15,500 nt of DNA from Thoreauomyces humboldtii (GCA_027596035.1 JADGJA010000543.1:1-15500), one strand, 5' to 3'. Shown: positions 1 through 10,551, counted from the stretch's first letter. Notes: generated by a model not told the origin, from the letters alone. A program made the numbers and translations.

Positions 1-285
1 GAATCAAGAGGATGAGCGAAATGTCCGTTTTGAGGAGAGAGGAGGATTTTTCTCTGGCTGACTGCAGGACGAACGAAAGGTTGTGATGTCTTCTTAGAGG
101 CGCCTTGTGCATTGGGGATGTCCAAATGAAAAGTCTTATGTAAGCCTCTCTCGCCCAGCATTTTGGACGTTTCGACATTCACCCACTCCAAGAGGAGAGA
201 GGAGGAGCAGCATCACCCCAGCGAGCAACTGGTTCCGCAGTGGTCTGGAGAGACGCACGGCCAGTCTTCCAGTGTGCTCGGTATC
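1..285 (+). other. Leader or upstream region of the TPR gene
   Basis: No gene is supported here. The frame leading into the proposed start at 286 is open back to a stop at 127-129 but contains no ATG, so this stretch is read as 5' UTR and promoter. It could instead include part of an upstream exon. Purine-rich GAGGAGAGAG-type patches occur near 30-50 and 190-210. No TATA box or tRNA is visible. Confidence 0.4.
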
Positions 286-3200
286 ATGGATCATAGGCAT
301 CGCAAAAGGTAAGGGGCAACCCTTCGGAGACGTCTATTCCTGCACTGTCGATAGTCCCCTTCCTGAAGCTCATCGCATCAAGGGCAGCAGACAAGGCAGC
401 CAGAGAGATCAGCTCTCTGCTATCACCAGATCTATCCATCTCCCAGATCTCGGTATCTCAATCGCAGAAAAAAGAAAAGTCTGAAGCGGAGGAGAGGTTG
501 GTGCAAGTGGAGTGGCTGGGGGCACGCACGGGAAACTCCCTGACGACCGCAAAAACAGTCCTGTGCCCAAGGTCAGCCATCTCGGTCAACAGAGGAGGAG
601 ACACCAGGTCCTTGGTCGAGTACACGGAACGACTCTCGTGAACCACCCGGGCATCATCGGAAGAGGGACTGGCAAGGATGAACGGGATGCCTCGCGGGCG
701 GCCGCTCCGGCGTCCCAGGACTCTCCGACAGCTCCAATATCCACCCACCCGCTGCACGAGACGTTCGGACGTGCGATAACGGGGAGGTTCATGGACGACG
801 GACCTCGCGGCGGAGCGCGAGATGCCGCGCTTGACGTGATGCTGGTGGGACATAAAGTTAGCGCCGCGATCGCAGCGCCGGAAAGATATGGTCGGCGCGG
901 GGGAGACCAAGAGGAAGAATCGGATCCACGGCATCAGGGATCACGGTCATCAGCGGTGGATGAAGGACGGGAGACGGATTCATCTCACGACCAGCGTGCG
1001 CCTCTAGGAGAGCCTGTCCAACTTGAGCCCATGATCGTTGACGGTTACTCGAAAAACGACGAAGCGCCCGATGCAGCAGAGATTTACCATTTCAATTCCT
1101 TTGCCGATGTCGACGACGTTGTTCGAAAGTACACGTCTCTACTTGAGGCAAGAACGCGGCAACTGCGCGAACCACCGATCCTTTCGATCTTGTCGCTCTC
1201 CGTTCAGGGGCATGGCGAAAAAGTCCTTCCGCAAGCTCACGAAGCTCACGGCGTTGGAGAAGAAAGAATTGGTGATTCAGAAAACAGTCTTCTTGGTATG
1301 AAAGAGATGGCATGCTTCTGCTGAATTTTGCCTGTTGACACCATTATCCCTAAGCGCAATCGCACCACTTGCACTCCGAGGATAGCTGTGACTGCGATAC
1401 CGAAGGGCTTCCTATGCCTCTCACCGTCAACAGCATCCAGGATATGTCTTCCGTGCGCGGGGATTACTATGCATCGAATGCCAGCATGCAGAAGGAAGTT
1501 TTCCTTGAGCCGGAGATGGTAATGCTAGTAGCTTCTCACGCTCCTAGGCCGGTTCCTCCTCGTGAAGAGCAGCCTCCGCATCCGGCTAGTTTTTCGCCGC
1601 CACCACCCTTGCCTCCATCTTCACCACCTGCCGATCGCATCGCAGAATCGGAGAATGTTTCAGGGACGTTGGATACGGCACCTATCGAAGCGCCTCCTCA
1701 GGCAGTAACCGGAATGCAAATCTCATCTTATAAGCCAGAGTTACCGGCACTAATCCCCGAAATGACACCTTTGACTCAATTGGATGACATACTTGGTCAG
1801 TCAAGCAGTGACATATCTTGGATGGAACCAGGTAAATTGCTGTGCATGGCATTTAACAACGCATCTCGACGTGACTTGCGGCTCTGACATTGCACGTAGT
1901 TCGACAGGAGATGATCGTCACAAGTCTTAAGGCCGTGATGCAGAACAGGAATTACAAGCGTCGTCGTATGCTCAAATCTGGACAGATGGTGGTGGAGGAG
2001 GTCCCAAAAACATTCTCGTTTGCCAAATTTCACGAAATCCAGGAATCTCTGGAAGCCAAACCTCGACGGCATACTGCTCTTAAAGAGGCTCTCGAGGAAA
2101 TTCAAGGCCTCCCGACACTGCCATCCCAGATGTTCAAGCCGTTGTACGCCGAGACAGTAGAGCCTCTTCTGCAGCTCGAGCGAGCAGGGACACCGGTCTC
2201 TCCGAGCGACGAGGACGGTGTTCCAATTCCTTTGCAGGTATGCCATGTTCCTCGCTCAGAACTACTCCTTCGAAGGCGCGCTTACTGATAGCTAAACTTA
2301 GCTGACTGGTCGTACGATGCCGATGGAACGTGTCCCGCTCGCCAGTGGATCGATGTCTCTTGGCATGAGCTGGACTCCTGCCCGACCGACATTGACATCG
2401 CCATCGAGGTCTTATGGACTTATGCGCACATTCACGGCCACACCGGAGGTATGTCGTTCAAACCGTGATGATACAGCCGATGAGCTGATGAATTTCTCGA
2501 TCTTCAGCAGCGGCGTGGTCAGAGTCGAAAGAAGGAGCTAGTGACTCCAGCGCCTATTCCGGAAACGGAGGCTGAACCAGAACGTACTTTGAGCGTAGCC
2601 GAGATCATGCGGATCCCGACCTCGCTGCCGAGCACCGCCTCAATGACCCTCACGTTTACTCATGTGAAGAGTCCCGGCGCGGTTCAAGGCCAGTCAGAGG
2701 ACTTCTATCCCGTTCCTTCAATGGAGGCATGGGTGGACCCGAGCCATCTGTACTCCAGTACGATTTTCGCGAGCGGGGAGACGTATGCAACCCCCGCCAG
2801 CGTTGTCGCCGATGCCTTCGGAATGGGCGTTGAACCTCCTCAGGATGACGAAGAACTCGCGCAGCCGATCGAAAGAGGCAGTTCGCCCTCGGGAAAGCCA
2901 GAAGACGAGACGACAACGATAAATCCGACGAGGGAAAGTCGGAAGCTTCTCGACATCTCCAAGGACGATATACGGCTGGCGCTGTCTGTACCGTTACCCG
3001 CCTCCCCGACACCAGCGGGCGATGCCGAGGCCGTCCGAGTCAGCTTCGCGGAGCTGGACACCGAGCCAGTGAGTGCGACGCTTGCTTCAGCGATCCTAGC
3101 AGAACCCAGGATTGCCGAAGTTTCGGAAACTGCCGTACCCATCGAGCTATCGGGTGTCTCCGCCCCTGCCTCCGTGGCTGCGTCGGAAACCGTACTCGAT

Positions 3201-6200
3201 GGAAGCGCGAGTCAAACGATCGAGCCACCGAGTCGAGCCTCTGTTTCTATGAGACTCTCGCATCCTCCACGACACATCTCCAGCACGCAGTCCCTCGCGG
3301 ATCGACGAAGCGTCGTTCGCAAGCATTCCGCCAACGTGGCTCGCAAACTCTCTGCCGGACATGTCCTCACCGGAAGCAAGATATTCCACGAAAAGGCACG
3401 CGAAGCTGCTGCCGGTTTTAAACTTTCCAAACCACAAAAGATCATCATTCCGTCCCTTGCAGCAGAAGATCCCATCGATCCACCAGCTACACCCGTAGAA
3501 CCACGACCTGCCGAGCCCAGACCGAAGAACAAGTCTCGAAACCTCGGGGACCACCTGAAAGCGAGCATGAAGACCAGCATCGACAGCTTGGGAGCGGAGG
3601 AGGAATGGCCGAACGCGGAAGAAGAGGACGACAGCGACACGGAAAGTCTCATCCTCATCCACAATTCCGACGAAGACGACTCGGAAGAGACCGAGAAGAC
3701 GGAAGGTGGAAAAGTGAGATCCAACCCTGCCATCGCCGAGGTGCTTTCCTCCTTCCGATCTCACCTTCCAGCAGCCAACGCCATCGAGATACCAGCCGAC
3801 CAAGGCGTCGCTCTGTATCGACGTGTGCACGACTTGGAGAGACGACGGACCACGATGTCGAGTGACGACCGTCATCGTTATCCCGTGTTCTCAGAATCGG
3901 CAGAGGAGACGTCGTTGACGGCTCTTAACTCTGAGAAACGAGAGATCGAGATCAGGGTCCTCACGGAACTCATCGACGAGTCCGAGGTCCCCATTCCTGC
4001 GCATCTGAGGAAGCGAGGTGTGTTCTTGGGACAGCAAGGGGAGTACTCGCGAGCTCTCGAAGATTTCAACAGGGCCATCGAGTTCGGTGAGTACTTTATA
4101 GCGCCATGTCCAAAGTGTCTTCGAAGAACTCACAACAATCTTGCTAGATCCATTCAACTCGGATGCCTTCTGGTATCGACATCAGTTGAACCTGTTGAAC
4201 GGAGACGTGCAAGCAGCTTTGCGAGATCTAGACGCCATCACGGAGACCAATCGACAGCATCTGGGGGCCTTTCAGACCAAAGGAAGACTGTACCAGGAGC
4301 TAGGTGTGTCCCTCGTAGATCACTGAGACTTTGAAAGCCCTGTCTGACCAGCTACGGCTAGGCGCTGTCAAGATGGCGATTGTAAATTACTCACAGGTCA
4401 TCAAGCTGAAGCCTCATGATTCTGATGGATACCTTCAACGAGCGTCCCTGTTCGAAGAAGAGAATGTGAGGCCAACAATTCCTGCCAGCGCCGATTATAG
4501 CATAACACTAACGCAGTATCCGGTAGGAAATGGTATACGCTAATGAAGACTACAAAATGGTCCGCTCCCTCGACCCAACCAACATTCCCGCGCTTCGCAA
4601 CCTTGCCGTATACAGTTTCGAGAGACGTCTCTGGACAGACTCCAGCGACGCCTTCAGTCGTCTCATCATCCTGAAACCCGGAGATTTTCCCGCATACGTG
4701 TATCGCGCGAGAGCCTACGGTCAACTGGGACGATGGGAAGAATCCCTCCAGGATCTGACAACCGCCGTGAAGATCGAGCCAACGGAACCCACAATCTACT
4801 TCCACAGAGCTTCCCTCCTGAGACAACGAAACCCATTCAAAGCCATCGAAGACTATAGCCTCGTCCTCCTCCTCGACGACTCGACGCTGTCTACCGACGC
4901 ATACTATCAACGTGCGCTGCTCTACTACACGCTCCAGCAGTACGATTTCGCAGCCGCCGATCTCCAAGCCGTGATCGAGTTGGAACCCGATCGTGCCCAA
5001 GCGCATCTCACGCTTGGGGTTCTCTACATGCGGTTCTTCCACGACCTGCCCGCGGCTCTCAGATGCTTCAACAAGTCGCTCAACATCAATCCGACCCAGA
5101 CGTTTGGATACCTGTGTCGAGGTGACTTGTACCAGCTGATTCACAAGAATCTGAAGACGGACGAGACGGCGCTGGCTGCCGCTCACATCCGCAAGAGGGT
5201 AAAGACTGCCGGAAAGTATCGCGATGAGGAACAGGTCGATTTGGAGGGTCCCGCTATCCTAGAGCACTATGTGGATCTGGGTGTCAAGGAGTACAGCAGG
5301 GCCATTCATTTGGCGCCATACAACCATACGCTATATCTTTACCGCGGCAAATTGCTGCTGGGCCAGGGGTAAGTCGCTCCTGGTTCTAGGAAAATTTGTT
5401 GGTCGCTGACACTTGCTCGACGATAGTCGCATGAAGGAGGCTACTTACGACTTCCAAACGGCTTTTGAATTGAGCCCGGACATTGCTCAAACGTTCATTC
5501 AAGTAAGTCTAGATCTACTCGAAGGATTCAATGACCGTTCATTGACTTAAGCCACAATTCAGCGTGCTCTGGTGCTGTCGTTCCAGCGCAAGTACACCCA
5601 GATCATCGAAGAGTTCAACAAAAAGAGTCGCCTCGAGACGATCGAGGATTCACAACTCTTCATCCTAGTGGCAAAAGCCAAAATCAGTTGCGGCGATCAC
5701 TCAGGTAACCACGAAGAACCCTCCGTCACTTTCACTCACAATCCTCCTGACCACACATCAACCCAGGTGCTCTCAAGAACCTCGGAGAGGCTCTCAAGCA
5801 CAACAAGCGTGAACCCGAGGTGTACCTCCTCCGAGGCATCTGCTACGAGAAGCTCAAAGACTGGACCAACGCCATCAAAGAATTCACCCCCTGCGTGCAC
5901 CTCAACCCGAGTTTCGCGAAAGCGTACTACCATCGCGGACTCTGCAAGCTCCACATGCAGGACGATCAGGGGATCCTGGATCTTGCGAGGGCGATCAAGT
6001 TGGACACCGAGTACTTTGACGCTTACATAACGAGGGCTGCGTACTATCAGATGAAAGGTTCGACTTTGGACTGGGGGGGCGTTTTGCGGCAGGTTTCAGC
6101 GGCAGACTCACGAAAAAAGTGTGTTTGATGTTCTTGTAGGGGAATACAGCCTCGCCATCGACGATTGCACGGACGCGCTGCGCGTCGAACCTACGAGCAT

Positions 6201-8131
6201 CCGTGCCTACATCCTTCGGGGAGCCTGTAACTGCAAGTTACTGGCGTATGAAACTGCTCTTCAGGATTTCACAAAGGCCATCTCCATAGACAGGGTATGC
6301 CTTCCGCTTATCCGTGCACGGAGCTGAATTTTGAAGCCAGAAAGCTGACAGCGAGCAATCACAGTTGTCGCACTTTGCATTCTACAACCGTGCGGTCACG
6401 TATCAGCTCATGAATGACTACGAGAACGCAGTTAAAGATTACAGCATCTCAATGCTGATCTGCAACGACTCGGTATGGTCCCACATTGTTCTCAGGAGAC
6501 CCCCTGCTTCGATGTAGCTCACAGAGTTCATCTTTCGCAAGAACGCCTATCGAAACCGTGGCCTCATCTACTGGAAGCAAGGCGACACGGAAAACGCGCT
6601 TCTGGACCTGATCGCAGCGCGAGAAGCGTTCCCGGAGGACTCGAAGCTTGCTGCCTTGCTCGGCGTCTGTCTACAGAAGCTCGGACGACTCGACGAAGCC
6701 ATCGAACAGTTCGAGGCGGTGAGTTTTGCTTGCTGCCCTCCGGGTCATACCGAACACTCAACTCGCTTTTCTACGTTTGACGCCCCGCTGTTCAGGCTAT
6801 CCGATTGAATCCGTTCATGAAGGAAGCCTTCATCGCACGAGGAAACGTCCACGCACTGAAAGGCGATCGGACGGGAGCTCGAAAGGACTACGCGCGGGTC
6901 ATTCACATGGACCCTCGGTGCACGGAAGCGCTCGTCAACATGGCGTACACTCTTCAAGGGGAGGGAAGACGCAAGAAAGTACGCTGTTGAAAGAGCCGAT
7001 TCCCATTTGTGTCGTCCGGTGCTTCTGCTAACCGATTCCTGTTAATTGGTTCAGGCATACGATTTGTTCACAACAGCGCTGTCGATAGACCCACATTGCA
7101 TGGCCGCGCTGGAAGGTCGCGCCGTGATCCAGTACAGCCGGAACAACTTCTTTGGAGCTTTGATCGACATCTGCAGAGCGCTGGTAAGACCTTCGCATGA
7201 TTCGCTTCCTGTTTCCTTCCGTTGCCGTGAACTCAATAAGTTTGTCCCGGTTTCCAGTCGCTCAATCCAAAGAACCCAGAATATCTCACTAATCGCGGAG
7301 TCGTGTACCAGTCTCTAGGCGACAACGTGTCAGCTATGCAGAGTTACAAGGTAAAAAGGTTCATGACCTGGTGGCTCCGTGTAGCGTGATTCCACGTCAG
7401 ACGCTCAAGCTTTCCGTTGCTAGCTTGCACTGAAACTGGACCCGACATACGCGCATGCACACCTCAACGTTGCGAACATGTACTTTTCGCAGCGCAAGTG
7501 GGAGGAGGCGTTGGGGCGGTACACAGAGGTATGATTTGATCTTACGTGCAAACGAAAGCATGCGAGAGCGAACGAAGACCTGAGCGAACATTACTTTCCC
7601 GCAGACCTTGCAACTGGTGCCAGACACCGTTTCCGCGTACCTCAACCGAGGCATCACCAAGGCGATGCTCCACGGTAAGGGACATGCTTTGTTCCGCACA
7701 GTTCCAATTGAAGCCTCTCTTCCTCATTTTTCTCTTCCCGATTCCCAGACCTGCCAGGAGCTCTGGAAGACTTCAACCACGCGATCCAGATCGACCCGTC
7801 CATACCCGAGATCTTCTACAACCGAGCCCACGTCCTGCAGCTCCTGGGTCGACTGCAGGAAGCCGAGACGGACTACACCACCATCCTGGACCTGTCGCCG
7901 GTCGACAGCGTCGTCTACACCAAGCGTGGGAACGTGTACGTTGCGTACAAAGGGCGTATCTCTCGTTCGAGCTGGAAACTGACTTTTCTTTCTTTTTTTT
8001 TGTTTTCTTTTTTCTGATCATGATGCAGACGTGGACATCGGGCCGACATGTCTGGAGCCATGGAGGACTATGCCATGGCCATCGCGCAGGACGAGAGCTG
8101 GGCTTCGTCGGCGGCCGTTGCAGCAAACTGA
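286..8131 (+). CDS. Giant tandem-TPR protein, TTC6-like, about 26 exons
   Basis: Probable scaffold protein of about 2,014 residues. A phase-consistent join is 286-308, 383-637, 719-770, 876-995, 1082-1128, 1208-1295, 1381-1831, 1900-2237, 2302-2448, 2508-4086, 4148-4303, 4362-4465, 4527-5368, 5427-5502, 5563-5704, 5767-6057, 6140-6294, 6365-6472, 6518-6718, 6796-6978, 7055-7183, 7258-7350, 7424-7528, 7605-7674, 7749-7935, 8029-8131. Residues 1 to about 1000 are rich in Ser, Pro and Glu, with an acidic run near 866-911 (EEEDDSDTES and similar). From about residue 1003 to the end there are about 28 degenerate 34-residue TPR units of the AY-RG type, with Gly8, Ala20 and Pro32 often kept. TPR arrays bind protein partners; the overall architecture resembles TTC6, a poorly characterised protein of ciliated animal cells. 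That assignment is inference, and other long TPR proteins are possible. Exons before 1381 are tentative. The start is the first ATG in its frame after a stop at 127-129, and it splices in phase into exon 2. Confidence 0.82.
1003..1295 (+). other. Ambiguous splice zone in the TPR gene 5' exons
   Basis: Three solutions fit. (1) Exons 1082-1128 and 1208-1295 are separated by an intron with a strong acceptor, CTCTCCGTTCAG, ending at 1207. (2) A single unspliced exon starts at 1077 or 1080, after a CAG acceptor. (3) An exon starts at 1008 after the acceptor GCCTCTAG, which would need a weak upstream donor near 946. All three share the reading frame of 1208-1295, which gives a Lys-rich segment (MAKKSFRKLTKL). 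By hand count about three quarters of its codons end in G or C, against about a third in the competing frame. The acceptor at 1380 is of the unusual GAG type. A better-looking acceptor at 1354 would not keep the phase. Confidence 0.5.
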
Positions 8132-8587
8132 GCGGACCGCGGCTGGAAGCCGGCGCCTTGTCTCTCGTTCTATTCCCGAGGGACCGCTCTTTGTATCATG
8201 TTTCTACATCTCCCCTTCACTTCCCAACGAGTTTCTCAACTCGGAACCCGTACGACCCGAACGAATTCTATCCAGAAATCCCAAGTTTTATCAATCTGTT
8301 TTGGTTCTTACAGTTGACTCCTACGTGGTTAAGAACCACGAGCTTGGATACAAATGGATTTGGCGGGAGGGGCAAAAGGGGGAGTTGAAGAAAAGGGGGA
8401 GAAAGGTTTGTGTGTTTTTCTGGTATTTGGTAGGCTTCTCTTTTTTACGTGAAATGTTGCGTCGAAAAGTGGATTTCACGAGCGCGTCTCGAAGGAAGGG
8501 AAGGGGTGTCGTCGTTTCCAGCCGCTTCGCTCGCGAGCACACAAAGAAGGTAAAGCCCAAAAGTCCGGTATCCCTTTCGTTTGCTTT
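8132..8587. other. Convergent 3' intergenic space
   Basis: This lies between the stop of the TPR gene (8131) and the stop of the minus-strand HMG-like gene (8588). Both 3' UTRs must fall here. Open frames are present on both strands but show no splice-consistent or recognisable protein. It contains the inverted repeat listed separately. No AATAAA was seen on the plus strand. Confidence 0.6.
8302..8338. repeat. Perfect 9-base inverted repeat, possible 3'-end hairpin
   Basis: TGGTTCTTA at 8302-8310 is the exact reverse complement of TAAGAACCA at 8330-8338, with a 19-base loop. The right arm can instead fold locally as GTGGTT-AAG-AACCAC (8325-8339), a 6-base-pair stem with a 3-base loop. The element sits between two convergent stop codons, where a structure could affect 3'-end formation of either transcript. 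That role is inference; a chance palindrome of this size is possible. Confidence 0.5.
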
Positions 8588-9018
8588 CTACTCTGCGGGC
8601 TTGTTCTTGGGGTTCTCGGGTGCGGACCCCCAGTTTTCGGCGCACTTCTTGAACGCCTCGCGGTGAGTGAGGGTCGTGTCCTTTGCCTTGACCTTGGGAA
8701 GTTCGGCCTAAAAAGATGGGAGAGCAACAGGGAGGTGTGGGGCAGGATCAATGAAAACGGGTTCATACGAGATTGTTGGTGAGACGTGAACGGAGACTGA
8801 AAACCTACCTTCATGTATTGGTTATACAAGCTGGTTCCCTTCTTGCCAGCTGTGGATCATGAGGAAGGTTCGAGTAGAGTCAGTTGAGGAGCTGCTGCGG
8901 GGTTCACGGGTGGGGATTCCGGGATGGAAGGCAAGATGGATAGGGGGATGGTGACGCGGTCTGGCAACTTACGGGCCTTCTTCACAGCGCTAGTAGACTT
9001 TGCCTCGGCCTTGGGCAT
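8588..9018 (-). CDS. Small HMG/YABBY-like basic protein (68 aa)
   Basis: Three exons on the minus strand: 9018-8973, 8849-8809 and 8707-8588, with phases 1 and 0. The introns are 123 and 101 bases, with GTAAGT/CCACAG and GTAGGT/TTTTAG borders. The 68-residue product has a Lys/Ala-rich N-terminus (MPKAEAKSTSAVKKA). A compact C-terminal block follows with SLYNQYMK, AELPKVK, HREAFKKCAENW and APENPKN. This pattern matches short fungal proteins related to the HMG-like C-terminal half of plant YABBY domains, which are thought to be nuclear and possibly DNA-binding. Function in fungi is largely uncharacterised. The start is chosen because MPK followed by a basic tail is typical and the ATG opens the first exon. 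An in-frame upstream ATG at 9132 would add 38 residues of unlike composition. Confidence 0.82.
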
Positions 9019-9340
9019 AATGGATGGATTTACGTGGAAAGTGAAGGTAGGAGGAGCGTAGGGCACGGTAAAGTTGGGGGGCGGACTGGCGTGGGAAAGA
9101 GCTGTTGTGTTGGTTGGGTGTGAAGATGGCAAGATGACTGGGAAAGGGAAGGGGGCAGAAGGGGGTTACCGGTAGCGACAGAAGGAAGAGAACAGCGCGT
9201 CGCATGACTCTGCATGCACTTTTTGGTGACTGTGGAGCGGAGTTGCGCCTCCCCTATATTGGCCATGTCTTAGGCCCCAAGTCACTCCAACCCGTAGAGT
9301 TGGGCAGGATATGGAAATAGCTTGCTCTTCCTGCTCTGAA

Positions 9341-9350
9341 TGTAATTACA
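9341..9350. repeat. Perfect 10-base palindrome TGTAATTACA
   Basis: The sequence TGTAATTACA equals its own reverse complement. It carries a TAATTA core like those bound by homeodomain dimers, and sits about 320 bases upstream of the HMG-like gene start. A regulatory role is only a possibility. Confidence 0.35.
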
Positions 9351-9414
9351 CCGAGCCAAAGGGTCAGGGCTCCTGGAACCCATCTCAGGTCAATGCGTCG
9401 ACAAGCATAGCACA

Positions 9415-9438
9415 GGACGGCATGAGCATGCCCTGTCC
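9415..9438. repeat. Imperfect hairpin around GGCATG-AG-CATGCC
   Basis: GGCATG (9419-9424) and CATGCC (9427-9432) form a perfect 6-base-pair stem with a 2-base spacer. It extends by GGAC (9415-9418) pairing with GTCC (9435-9438) across a 2-base bulge. A short palindrome of this kind may be a dimeric factor site; no function is established. Confidence 0.35.
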
Positions 9439-10102
9439 CGAAGTTTCTTTTGGACAGATCACCGTTTGAACGAGGCATCAAAATCTAGCCCGGGCATGCG
9501 CGATGATGTGTGCGAGCTTGTGTTGAGACCTCAACGGACAAGCCTGGAACCTCAGGATCTGTTGAGAAGTTTGATGTCTTCAGCAACGCTTTGCCCGCAA
9601 ACAGAGTGCCCCAACATTGATACACCGAGTGACTATCGATCGAGGAGCTGAACGCAAAAAATCGCTGTAACATGAGCAGACCAAGCAGAGGCCACGGAAG
9701 GTGAAGATATCGCAAGAAAGGAACAAGTGGCAGTGGACCGATAGAAAGCAGAAACAAACATGAAATCATTGAGAACAGTATGTACAAGAAGTGAAAGGGG
9801 AAGGAAAGCTTGGTTGATGCAGTGCCTTGTTCTTCTAAAGGAGAGCTGGAGAGAAGACGAAACAAGTGAGAAGCGTAGACCCTCTGCATTTACACCGGCT
9901 GGGGACGGTTTGCCTCCCATAAGGGAAGCAAGCTGCATTACCTACAGAAGAGACGAAAGACATAGACAAGCAAGACAGAAACTATACCAGGTATCATGCG
10001 GCACCCCCAGACGAGATCCATTGTTCCACTGTGTTTCGGATCCTCCAGAAACTCTGGTCTTACAACAAAAAGTGGCCAGGCGTATCCTCAGGCTCCCTGA
10101 TA

Positions 10103-10128
10103 AGAGAGAAAGAGAGAGAGAGAGAGAA
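10103..10128. repeat. (GA)n microsatellite
   Basis: An imperfect GA dinucleotide run with one AA interruption near 10109-10111, inside the gene-poor region upstream of RPL12. GA tracts can act as promoter elements, but here it is about 800 bases from the nearest start codon. Confidence 0.85.
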
Positions 10129-10551
10129 TCGAGATGGTCAGAGAAAGGAGGGATGTGGTAGCATTGGCGTTGTGTGGACTTACCAATCCCGGAAGCCCAG
10201 AGAGCCCGGAGCTTCGGTTGGCCCCGATGAGGGACTGCTCGCCGTTGGTTCTAGGGCGACTGGTTGCTAGGGACCGATGCCTGGGTACCGGTATGGGGAA
10301 AGATTGCTGGCATCGCAGGAATGACACACGTTTCCTGGAGAATGGACATGCCAGCCACCGCCCGCCTCTCTCCCCCCGTATGCAACACCTGCACCATCCG
10401 CGCGCCCGCAGCGCTTCGACCCTCCTGAATTCCAAAGCTCAACGACACATCTACAGGTAGGCATGAAGGATCCTCATTCGAGAGGATACGAGAGATCGCT
10501 GCAAAAGGAACATGTAGAGCGCTCGAACAGACGATTCTGGGCCAACGATTC

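Noticed and set aside
458..934. Minus-strand 158-codon open frame
   Set aside because: It lies antisense to biased plus-strand exons, has no start context or splice partners and no family resemblance; read as a shadow.
512..1324. Continuous 270-codon plus-strand frame as a separate single-exon gene
   Set aside because: Its codon-third-position G/C is low over 1208-1295 (about a third by hand count) and it lacks recognisable motifs. Other frames with strong bias splice in phase into the TPR gene.
3147..3875. Minus-strand 242-codon open frame opposite the TPR gene
   Set aside because: It is the complement of a well-supported 1.6-kb plus-strand exon that joins in phase on both sides, with no independent protein features.
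4401..5186. Minus-strand 261-codon open frame
   Set aside because: It is antisense to unmistakable TPR exons; long antisense frames are expected opposite G/C-ending codons.
8857..9132. Longer minus-strand HMG-like start at 9132 and unspliced end
   Set aside because: The added 38 N-terminal residues are Pro/Ser-rich and unlike the family. Reading past 8973 ignores a consensus GTAAGT donor and loses the conserved C-terminal block.
9485..9938. Two overlapping minus-strand frames with hydrophobic stretches, possibly a membrane protein
   Set aside because: The hydrophobic residues come from purine-rich plus-strand sequence; there is no codon bias, domain or splice support.
10246..10272. Near-direct repeat TGGTTCTAGGG / TGGTTGCTAGGG as a transposon or attachment trace
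   Set aside because: Two short imperfect copies 4 bases apart, with no flanking element or open frame for a recombinase.
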